A stretch of 24,708 bases of DNA from CAYIRQ01 sp964365905 (GTDB taxonomy: Bacteria; Patescibacteriota; Gracilibacteria; Peribacterales; Peribacteraceae). The stretch covers positions 1-24,708 of the forward strand of contig CAYIRQ010000005.1 in assembly GCA_964365905.1 (NCBI GenBank). Reading direction: 5' to 3'. A model generated the notes under the pieces. That model worked only from the letters and a program-made list of their open reading frames with translations. It had not been told where the DNA came from and searched no databases. The position numbers were made by a program, and so were the translations under genes. Numbering within the stretch: position 1 is the first letter of the stretch; the number at the start of each line of letters is the position of its first letter. This document shows, in pieces, positions 19,826 to 24,708 of this stretch.

Positions 19826-20944
19826 GTGCCGCTCCAAATAGGAATTGTCGGGTTGCCCAATGTTGGTAAGTCCACCCTGTTTAATGCGCTGATCCGTTCG
19901 AGGAGCGCACAGGCGGCGAATTATCCCTTTTGCACGATTGAGCCGAATGTCGGCGTGGTCGAGGTGCCGGATGAACGCCTCACGAAGCTCGCAGAATTCG
20001 TGAAGCCGGAGAAGGTGATTCCAGCAGCGATCGAATTCGTGGACATCGCGGGACTTGTCGCTGGCGCGAGCAAGGGGGAAGGACTCGGGAACAAATTCCT
20101 GAGCCACATTCGGGAAGTGCATGCGATCTGCGAAGTCGTGCGTCTCTTTCCCGAGGGCGACATCATCCATGTTGCGGGATCGATCGACGGAAAGCGCGAT
20201 ATTGCGATGGTCGAAACGGAACTTGTCCTTGCGGACTTGGAATCTTTGGAGCGTCGATGGAACAAAGTCGTGGGTGGTGCAAAATCGGGGATCAAGGAAG
20301 CCCTTCGACGTGGCTCAGGACAAGCTCCAGTGGAAGCGAAGGTACTCGAAAAAATCCGGGAGGCACTGAACGCTGGCAAACTCGCAAGCACTGTTTCATT
20401 CTCGGACGAGCAGGAGGTCCTCGTGCGCTCGTTTCAACTTCTCACTCGGAAGCCACTGTTGTATGCGGTCAATGTTTCCGAGGAGCAGTTGGGGAAGATA
20501 TCTCTCGAACAGGCGAAACAAGGGCTGGGGCTGGGGATGGGATCCGGCATGATTGTCGTTTCTGCAAAAATTGAAGAAGAACTTCTCGATCTTGATCCAG
20601 CCGAAGCAAAAGAATATTTGAGTGGACTCGGGGTGAAATCTTCTGGTCTCGATCAGCTTGTGCAGGCCGCATATAGCCTTCTCGGTTTGCACACCTTCTT
20701 CACAGCCGGCCCGAAGGAAGTGCGCGCATGGACGATGAAGAAAGGCGGGACCGCGCCGGAAGCCGCGGGCGTCATCCACACGGATTTTCAGAAGGGTTTC
20801 ATTTGTGCGGAAACGATTGCATATGGCGATTACATTGCAGCTGGTTCCGAGCACGCAGCGAAGGAGAAGGGGAAGATGCGGACGGAGGGGAAGGGATATA
20901 GTGTCCGTGATGGAGATATTTTTCATTTTCGATTCAATGTTTGA
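19826..20944 (+). CDS. ychF: Ribosome-binding ATPase YchF (Obg-family)
   Basis: This is a translation-associated P-loop protein that prefers ATP. It has 372 residues. G1 is GLPNVGKST (9-17), switch II is VDIAGLVAGASKGEGLGNKFL, and G4 is the degenerate NVSE (in YAVNVSEEQ), as expected for a YchF rather than a true GTPase. The coiled helical domain lies between, and the C-terminal TGS domain ends GDIFHFRFNV. The segment EALRRGSGQAPVE in the helical domain is encoded by a copy of the dispersed repeat, read in a different frame from tsf, so the repeat tolerates more than one frame. The start is GTG, set by P-loop distance and promoter. A 9-bp-period array starts within the stop codon. Confidence 0.96.
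   Translation: MPLQIGIVGLPNVGKSTLFNALIRSRSAQAANYPFCTIEPNVGVVEVPDERLTKLAEFVKPEKVIPAAIEFVDIAGLVAGASKGEGLGNKFLSHIREVHAICEVVRLFPEGDIIHVAGSIDGKRDIAMVETELVLADLESLERRWNKVVGGAKSGIKEALRRGSGQAPVEAKVLEKIREALNAGKLASTVSFSDEQEVLVRSFQLLTRKPLLYAVNVSEEQLGKISLEQAKQGLGLGMGSGMIVVSAKIEEELLDLDPAEAKEYLSGLGVKSSGLDQLVQAAYSLLGLHTFFTAGPKEVRAWTMKKGGTAPEAAGVIHTDFQKGFICAETIAYGDYIAAGSEHAAKEKGKMRTEGKGYSVRDGDIFHFRFNV
20301..20327 (+). repeat. Dispersed repeat inserted in frame in ychF
   Basis: CCCTTCGACGTGGCTCAGGA followed by CAAGCTC matches the tsf and nrdJ copies but is translated in another frame, giving LRRGSGQAP within the helical domain. Confidence 0.65.
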
Positions 20945-20987
20945 GGAGTACGAAGAGTGAGAAGAGGACGAGGAGTACGAGGAGGGT
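20943..20987 (+). repeat. 9-bp-period array after ychF
   Basis: There are five exact 9-bp units: GAGGAGTAC, GAAGAGTGA, GAAGAGGAC, GAGGAGTAC and GAGGAGGGT. The first overlaps the ychF stop. The reverse complement (CTCCTCGTA-type) is the same unit as in the array at 7144-7188, and the array at 21398 is in the opposite orientation. Confidence 0.75.
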
Positions 20988-21015
20988 ATGTTGATGACAA
21001 GCAGCACAATGAAAA

Positions 21016-21021
21016 TATGAT
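21016..21021 (+). promoter_or_regulatory. -10 candidate for the four-helix-bundle gene
   Basis: TATGAT ends 13 nt before the ATG at 21035. Transcription would start about 6 nt before that codon. The in-frame ATG at 21017 lies inside this element and is therefore less likely. Confidence 0.35.
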
Positions 21022-21034
21022 AGGATTGCCTGCT

Positions 21035-21394
21035 ATGTTCACCCAACGCCCGTATGAGAAACTTGTGGCATGGCAAGAAGCATTCAATCTGTGCCTGTGG
21101 ATCTATGAACTCACAAAAAAGTTTCCGTCAGAGGAAAAGTTTGCATTGGTATCACAAATGCGTCGTTCAGCATACAGCGTTCCTATGAATCTCGCTGAGG
21201 GTAACGTGAAACACTCGAAGAAAGATAAAGCTCGTTTTTTTGAGAATGCACTTGCTTCCCTTGAGGAACTGCATTGTCAGTGTCGTATTGCACTGGGACT
21301 CCACTACATTACTCAAGATGATTTCAAAAAAGCAGATGATCACATTCAACGAGTGGGCTATCTCATTTATAAACTGCGCTCATCTCTTTCCTGA
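21035..21394 (+). CDS. Four-helix-bundle protein (23S rRNA IVP-like)
   Basis: This encodes a 119-aa protein of the family first seen in intervening sequences of 23S rRNA genes. MFTQRPYEKLVAWQEAFNLCLWIYELT, then FPSEEKFALVSQMRRSAYSVPMNLAEG, are the characteristic first two helices (RRSAxSVPxNLAEG is the signature). KARFFENALASLEELHCQCRIALGLHYI and the final helix complete the bundle. Family members are small oligomeric proteins of unclear function and often occur in candidate phyla far from rRNA. Here it is bracketed by 9-bp-period arrays in opposite orientation (20943-20987 and 21398-21433), as if it were a cassette. No rRNA is nearby. Confidence 0.9.
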   Translation: MFTQRPYEKLVAWQEAFNLCLWIYELTKKFPSEEKFALVSQMRRSAYSVPMNLAEGNVKHSKKDKARFFENALASLEELHCQCRIALGLHYITQDDFKKADDHIQRVGYLIYKLRSSLS

Positions 21395-21397
21395 AAA

Positions 21398-21433
21398 TTC
21401 CTCGAACTCCTCTTCTTCCTCGAACTCTTCAAT
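21398..21433 (+). repeat. 9-bp-period array between the IVP-like and RNHCP genes
   Basis: Four units, TTCCTCGAA, CTCCTCTTC, TTCCTCGAA and CTCTTCAAT, run with exact period 9. They begin 3 nt after the upstream stop, and the last unit contains the first two bases of the RNHCP start codon. Orientation is opposite to the array at 20943. Confidence 0.7.
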
Positions 21434-21722
21434 GTTTCTTCCCCGCCAGGAACGCTTCCTCTGTGAGCATTGCGGCGCATCCGTGCTGCCGCTTGAGCGC
21501 GGCACCTACCGCAATCATTGTCCGCACTGCCTGTATTCCAAGCATGTCGATGAAGAGGGGCCGGGCGATCGCGCTTCAGATTGCGGAGGACTGATGGAGC
21601 CGATTGGTCTCGATCGGGACGGCAGGAAGGGATTTGTGATTCTCTATCGATGCATCAAATGTGGCAAAGAAGGGCGGAATAAGGCGGCGCCGGATGATGA
21701 GCTGCAAAACGTAAATCATTAA
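21432..21722 (+). CDS. RNHCP domain protein
   Basis: This encodes a 96-aa zinc-finger-like protein. FLCEHCG (residues 9-15) gives the first Cys pair, YRNHCPHCLYSKHVD holds the RNHCP signature that names the family, and GDRASDCGGLMEP and YRCIKCGKEGRNKAAPDDE complete the metal sites. The Cys pairs indicate one or two zinc ions. The function of the family is not established; a nucleic-acid role is often supposed. The ATG at 21432 is 37 nt after the IVP-like gene and has no visible Shine-Dalgarno. It is probably co-transcribed with that gene. Confidence 0.9.
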   Translation: MFLPRQERFLCEHCGASVLPLERGTYRNHCPHCLYSKHVDEEGPGDRASDCGGLMEPIGLDRDGRKGFVILYRCIKCGKEGRNKAAPDDELQNVNH

Positions 21723-21725
21723 ATG

Positions 21726-21734
21726 TGGTATAGT
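21726..21734 (+). promoter_or_regulatory. Extended -10 for the 198-aa gene
   Basis: TGG-TATAGT ends 7 nt before the GTG at 21742 and overlaps nothing upstream except the spacer after the RNHCP stop (21722). A leaderless GTG start is predicted. Confidence 0.5.
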
Positions 21735-21741
21735 CGCATTT

Positions 21742-22338
21742 GTGGAAACAATCGTTCTCGAGCATCCGGAGCAGTATCTTTATCTGAGCGATATTGATCT
21801 CAGCCTGCTGCATCCTGAAGATCTGGCGGATCTTGCAAGAGATGTCGCATGGTCCCATGCAGAACGCCGCAAAAAACTGCAACAGGATGATTTCGTTCGG
21901 GAGAGAGGGAAAAAGTACGGGCACGAAAAAATGGAAAGCCTCCAAAGGCTTTCGGGATCTTTGGCACTCGCTGTTCGCGAGGTTGTTTCTGAAGATTTCC
22001 TTGAGAAACTTGTGCACATGTTCGGAAACACCGTGCGTCTGGGGGGTATCGCGGTTCCAAACGAAGTACGGCTCCTGGAGATACGAGGTTCCATCAGAGA
22101 GGTTCTTCTCGAAGTTATCGGAGAACAGCTGAAAAAGAGAGTCTCCGAAAAAGAATGCGCACTCATGACTCAGCAATGCATTTATGATCTTCTGTTGCGT
22201 CATGTCCAACGTGTCATTCGTTCAGTGAAGCAAAAAGTGGCTTTATATCCGGAGCGAGTCGAGATTCCACTACCAAAGCTTCAAGAGCTCATTGCACAGA
22301 TCATCGGTCGATCAATGGAGCTTATGAACTTATCCTAA
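21742..22338 (+). CDS. Hypothetical helical protein, 198 aa
   Basis: This encodes a soluble, charged protein with predicted helices throughout (PEDLADLARDVAWSHAERRKKL, SGSLALAVREVVSEDFLEKLVHMFG, SIREVLLEVIGEQLKKRVSEKE, LPKLQELIAQIIGRSMELM). There is no signal peptide, membrane helix, metal motif or P-loop. The start is GTG and agrees with the extended -10. It converges with a coiled-coil gene 14 nt away, and the gap is an 8-bp tandem duplication. I cannot name a family; the codon pattern and promoter make the gene credible. Confidence 0.65.
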   Translation: METIVLEHPEQYLYLSDIDLSLLHPEDLADLARDVAWSHAERRKKLQQDDFVRERGKKYGHEKMESLQRLSGSLALAVREVVSEDFLEKLVHMFGNTVRLGGIAVPNEVRLLEIRGSIREVLLEVIGEQLKKRVSEKECALMTQQCIYDLLLRHVQRVIRSVKQKVALYPERVEIPLPKLQELIAQIIGRSMELMNLS

Positions 22339-22340
22339 AC

Positions 22341-22356
22341 TGTTCTATTGTTCTAT
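22341..22356. repeat. 8-bp tandem duplication between convergent genes
   Basis: TGTTCTAT occurs twice in tandem (22341-22348, 22349-22356). The second copy supplies the stop codon of the minus-strand gene. Confidence 0.5.
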
Positions 22357-22805
22357 TCTGCAGTCACCATCGCCCTCGCAATCAAGGCTTCCTGCAGTTT
22401 TGGTGCGAGAGGAAGGGTTTCTTTCGCGTTTCCTTCCGGCAGATCGATCGTCATGGAGATGTGCGGTTCTCCACTGTTATCTGTGGCGACAGAAAGATCG
22501 AACTGATGTTGCGAAAATGCCTTCTGCATCTGGCCCCACTGTTTTGCATCGTAATTCTGGAGCATGCCTGCGACATTTTCCAGTTTCTCCGCCGCGAGTT
22601 TCTCCTTGAGCGTTTCTTCGTAGGTCTCAATGTACAAGAGAACTTCTGCCGTCCGTTCGTTCTTCTCGCGATCCTCCCGAATGCGTTCATGTTGCTTCCG
22701 TACCTTTTCCCGACCTTCTGCATATTCTTCGCGGGTGCGCTTCGGCCGCTCGCGAATCTTCTGTCGCTCGAGACTGGGGAGGATATCGATCCAGGAGGGG
22801 TCCAT
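22353..22805 (-). CDS. Hypothetical coiled-coil protein, 150 aa
   Basis: This encodes a 150-aa protein. After MDPSWIDILPSLERQKIRERP comes a very charged helix (EEYAEGREKVRKQHERIREDREKNERTAEVL) that should form a coiled coil. A C-terminal globular part follows with alternating strands (HQFDLSVATDNSGEPHISMTIDLP) and a final helix. It is cytosolic; no catalytic motif is seen. It lies 84 nt downstream of purE on the same strand, across an 8-bp-period inverted array, so it may be co-transcribed with purE. Function is unknown. Confidence 0.65.
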   Translation of the reverse strand: MDPSWIDILPSLERQKIRERPKRTREEYAEGREKVRKQHERIREDREKNERTAEVLLYIETYEETLKEKLAAEKLENVAGMLQNYDAKQWGQMQKAFSQHQFDLSVATDNSGEPHISMTIDLPEGNAKETLPLAPKLQEALIARAMVTAE

Positions 22806-22816
22806 GGCGGCGAACG

Positions 22817-22889
22817 GGAATAACGGAATATCAGAGTAACAGAGTAACGGGTTCCCCGATATTCCGGTATTCCGTTATTCCGATACTCC
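22817..22889. repeat. 8-bp-period inverted array between purE and the coiled-coil gene
   Basis: Four octamers on the left (GGAATAAC, GGAATATC, AGAGTAAC, AGAGTAAC; 22817-22848) face four on the right (GATATTCC, GGTATTCC, GTTATTCC, GATACTCC; 22858-22889). The centre is GGGTTCCCC. Right units 3 and 1 are exact reverse complements of left units 1 and 2. The last unit ends on the first base of the purE stop. As RNA it would fold into a long hairpin and could end purE transcription. Confidence 0.8.
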
Positions 22890-23338
22890 TAATACTTCGC
22901 CTTCACCTTCTGAATTCTCTCCGCAACCTTCTTCCGTAGCGACGCATCGGACAGCGCAAGAATCCGCACCGCCGCGAGCGCCGCGTTCTTCGGATCGAGG
23001 ACGGTGAGCACAGGCACATCACTCGGCATCTGGAGCGTGGAGTGGATGTTCACGAGGTAGTCCTCCTTATCCTTATAGACGGGGCAGGCGATGACGGGAT
23101 GGATGGAACTTCCTGCGACAACTCCGGAAAGGCCGTTACTCATCCCGACGCAGGTGATGAGCACTGTTGGCTCGGCGCGCGTATTCAGTTCCTCCACCTT
23201 CGCGTGCACTTTCTCGGGGACTTTATGGGCGGATGCGATGAAGGTCTCCGTTTTCACGCCGAATTCCTGCAGAACGGCGAGGATCTTCTCTCCGTGTTCT
23301 TTGTCTCCTTCCGATGCAAGGAAAAGGGTTACGGGCAC
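22889..23338 (-). CDS. purE: Class II N5-type phosphoribosylaminoimidazole carboxylase (PurE)
   Basis: This enzyme carboxylates AIR to CAIR in purine synthesis. It has 149 residues. LFLASEGDKEHGEKI holds the substrate-binding loop, SAHKVPEKV has Lys where class I PurE has Arg-Thr-Pro, and CVGMSNGLSGVVAGSSIHPVIACP followed by NIHSTLQMPSDVP matches the animal PAICS carboxylase domain (SNGL..V..G...PVI.CP, SSL.LPS). This marks it as class II, which takes CO2 directly and needs no PurK. The frame is open up to 23383, but TACACT (23345-23350) ends 6 nt before the GTG at 23338, right ahead of VPVTLFLAS, so I start there. purC, its partner in animal PAICS, starts 604 bp away on the other strand. Confidence 0.93.
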   Translation of the reverse strand: MPVTLFLASEGDKEHGEKILAVLQEFGVKTETFIASAHKVPEKVHAKVEELNTRAEPTVLITCVGMSNGLSGVVAGSSIHPVIACPVYKDKEDYLVNIHSTLQMPSDVPVLTVLDPKNAALAAVRILALSDASLRKKVAERIQKVKAKY

Positions 23339-23344
23339 ACACGG

Positions 23345-23350
23345 AGTGTA
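23345..23350 (-). promoter_or_regulatory. -10 for purE
   Basis: The minus strand reads TACACT, 6 nt before the GTG at 23338. ATGACC lies 17 bp upstream of it as a -35 matching TTGACA at four of six positions. Confidence 0.45.
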
Positions 23351-23388
23351 CCGGAGTTTTGGCAAAGGGTCATGCCGAGTCATTTCAC

Positions 23389-23420
23389 ATAAAACCTGCG
23401 GACGCGTCCGCAGGTTTTAT
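23389..23420. terminator. 32-bp perfect palindrome, likely bidirectional terminator
   Basis: ATAAAACCTGCGGACG is followed directly by its exact reverse complement. The GC core is flanked by A and T tracts on both sides, so it can end transcripts in either direction. It lies after the exported Cys-rich gene and ahead of the purE promoter, shielding purE from read-through. Confidence 0.8.
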
Positions 23421-23455
23421 GGAACTGCTATTTGCAATGTTCCGTGAATGTCCTT

Positions 23456-23824
23456 TCAGTCGCTGACGCAGATGTAGAGCATTCCTGGGTGCGAATCAGG
23501 GCATAAAGCAGCGGCCTCATTAGGGAAAGGATGGAAAGAATAGATGGAATCACAAGTTTCATTCTCTCCCGGATTACTTAGATGGAAGCCTTCTGGGCAC
23601 ACCCCTCCATACGTACATTGAGAACCACCGCCAACAGGCACGGATTTCCAACAATATCGTCCTGAGTAATCAGGATCGGTCGGATCCTGCGGGCAGCAGA
23701 TTTCTGCTATCGCTCCTGCTGCGTCAGCGTGCTCTTCGGTGATCGTGGATGTGTTGAAGGACAAAAATAATACCAGTGCGATACTGCCGATGGATAGCAG
23801 GAGACCTGTGACAATGCGTTGCAT
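23456..23824 (-). CDS. Exported Cys-rich protein
   Basis: This encodes a 122-aa protein. The N-terminal helix (MQRIVTGLLLSIGSIALVLFLSF) is a signal peptide or anchor. The remaining about 95 residues contain eight Cys (EICCPQDP, GRYCWKSV, GSQCTYGGVCPEGF, ETCDSIY, ALCPDS, YICVSD), an even number suited to four disulfides. Gly, Pro and aromatic residues between them suggest a compact knotted fold. I do not recognise the family. The frame reaches back to 23896, but the Met at 23824 begins the signal peptide. It ends before a strong palindromic terminator. It may be a surface protein, like the two Cys-motif exported proteins near the left edge. Confidence 0.7.
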   Translation of the reverse strand: MQRIVTGLLLSIGSIALVLFLSFNTSTITEEHADAAGAIAEICCPQDPTDPDYSGRYCWKSVPVGGGSQCTYGGVCPEGFHLSNPGENETCDSIYSFHPFPNEAAALCPDSHPGMLYICVSD

Positions 23825-23923
23825 AGTCGAGAATGGGGGAGTGATAAAAGGCATAAGGTTCCATGAGCCATTCAAGGTTTTTTTTAATTCTGTCAACTAT
23901 CGTCTGTGCATTTTCTGTACATT

Positions 23924-23932
23924 TGTTACAGT
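23924..23932 (+). promoter_or_regulatory. Extended -10 for purC
   Basis: TGT-TACAGT ends 9 nt before the ATG at 23942, predicting a leaderless or nearly leaderless message. Confidence 0.45.
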
Positions 23933-23941
23933 GGCAATCGG

Positions 23942-24708
23942 ATGCTTTCTCTCGATCAAATCAGGCCTTTCCTCGAGAACACCCTCGACCGCACCGATTT
24001 TGCGGACTTGGGAAAACGCTACGAAGGGAAGGTGCGCGATGTCTACTCGCAGGGCAACCGCAATATTCTCATCGCAACGGATCGTCAGTCCGCCTTCGAT
24101 ATTAAGTGGTGCACGATTCCTCTCAAGGGACAGGTCCTCAATCAGCTCTCTGCGTGGTGGTTCGAGCGAATAAAAGACGTGATGCCGACCCATGTGCTTG
24201 CGATGCCGGACCCGAATGTCACCGTGGTGAAGAATCTCAAGATGCTCAAGGTCGAGATCGTCGTCAGGGCATATCTCACGGGATCCACGAAGACGTCGGC
24301 ATGGGTGAATTATGCGGCAGGTGTACGCAATTTCTGCGGCAATCCGCTCCCGGAGGGCATGAAGAAAAACCAACCCTTCGTCTCCGCTCCCTCCTCCGCC
24401 AAGGCTATGGAGGGCAGGCAGGGTGACAGGGTTCCGATCATCACACCAACGACGAAAGCCGAAGATGACGAGCTTATTGACCCTGCGGGAATCATTGCGC
24501 GGGGACTTGCAACGACTGAGCAGTGGGCTGAGATCGCAGAGAAAGCATTCGCACTCTTCCGGAGAGGTCAGGAAGTTGCTCTCAAGCGCGGACTCATCCT
24601 CGTCGATACGAAATATGAAATGGGTTATGATGAAAAAGGAACTCTAACAATCGCGGATGAAGTGCATACGCCGGATTCCAGTCGCTACTGGGTTGCTTCA
24701 ACCTATGA
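23942..24708 (+). CDS. purC: SAICAR synthase, 3' end beyond the window
   Basis: This enzyme joins CAIR and aspartate with ATP to form SAICAR, the step after PurE. Of the protein, 255 residues are visible and the frame is open at the edge. GKRYEGKVRDVYSQG, ATDRQSAFDIKWCTIPLKGQVLNQLSAWWFE, VVRAYLTGST, PIITPTTKAE, LILVDTKYEMG and IADEVHTPDSSRYW are the SAICAR synthetase motifs in order. This is the longer, yeast Ade1-like form rather than the about 237-aa E. coli form. Between KKNQP and PIITPTTK lie extra residues (FVSAPSSAKAMEGRQGDRV) encoded by a relative of the dispersed repeat (about 24388-24430). Upstream on the other strand lies the exported Cys-rich gene, then purE. Confidence 0.95.
   Translation, partial: MLSLDQIRPFLENTLDRTDFADLGKRYEGKVRDVYSQGNRNILIATDRQSAFDIKWCTIPLKGQVLNQLSAWWFERIKDVMPTHVLAMPDPNVTVVKNLKMLKVEIVVRAYLTGSTKTSAWVNYAAGVRNFCGNPLPEGMKKNQPFVSAPSSAKAMEGRQGDRVPIITPTTKAEDDELIDPAGIIARGLATTEQWAEIAEKAFALFRRGQEVALKRGLILVDTKYEMGYDEKGTLTIADEVHTPDSSRYWVASTY
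24388..24430 (+). repeat. Dispersed-repeat relative inserted in frame in purC
   Basis: The core CCTCCGCCAAGGCTATGGAG and the end GGCAGGCAGGGTGACA resemble the middle and end of the nrdJ copy (CCTTCGCCAAGGCTTCGGAG, GGGCAGGCAGGC). It encodes PSSAKAMEGRQGDR between two conserved purC motifs. Confidence 0.6.

Noticed and set aside
20943..22889. CRISPR array
   Set aside because: Repeat units are only 7-9 bp and contiguous, with no spacers, and no cas genes are present.

Overview
This window most likely comes from a Candidate Phyla Radiation bacterium, with Peregrinibacteria/Peribacteria as my best guess. That placement is inferred from gene content and style, not from a marker-gene comparison. 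The supporting signs are moderate GC, TGA used as a normal stop (so not the recoded Gracilibacteria code), compact genes, a short alanyl-tRNA synthetase, a large B12-dependent ribonucleotide reductase, a lone four-helix-bundle (23S rRNA IVP-like) protein, and short repeats sitting inside conserved genes.

Layout. From 1 to 1.8 kb lie small minus-strand genes: a Cys-rich lipoprotein, a putative ribbon-helix-helix protein, a secreted Cys/His protein and a GIY-YIG nuclease. At 1951-2354 is a complete one-piece tmRNA (ssrA) whose long tag ends in APVAA. From 2.5 to 3.8 kb are two overlapping envelope genes, divergent from alaS (3895-5787). From 5.9 to 8.7 kb is a two-gene membrane unit (exported protein plus GT-C-like glycosyltransferase). 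Next come nrdJ (8867-12355), a 59-codon gene with an adjoining divergent DEAG-box helicase (12414-14936), and purB (14985-16298). On the minus strand follow rpsB-tsf with a small downstream gene, then a secreted SLH-sortase fusion (18547-19755) that shares a back-to-back promoter with ychF (19826-20944). After ychF come a four-helix-bundle gene, an RNHCP gene, an unknown 198-aa gene, a coiled-coil protein, purE (class II), an exported Cys-rich protein, and purC, which runs off the right edge.

Three genome-wide themes stand out. (1) Many genes have a recognisable -10 element, often of the extended TGn type, ending only 6-9 nt before the start codon, which predicts leaderless mRNAs. (2) A short dispersed repeat with core CCCTTCGAC..GCTCAGG lies between genes and also in frame inside nrdJ (twice), tsf, ychF, a glycosyltransferase and, as a relative, purC. 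(3) Short arrays with exact periods of 7, 8 or 9 bp, often in inverted arrangement, mark gene ends and protein linkers. I do not recognise theme 3 as a described element family, and it is the best candidate here for something new.

How the genes fit together: purB, purC and purE supply purine synthesis; the animal-type PurE implies that PurK is not needed. nrdJ makes deoxynucleotides; rpsB, tsf, alaS, ychF and ssrA serve translation and ribosome rescue; and the exported proteins, glycosyltransferase and sortase serve the cell surface. No tRNA, rRNA, CRISPR array, transposase or integrase was seen.
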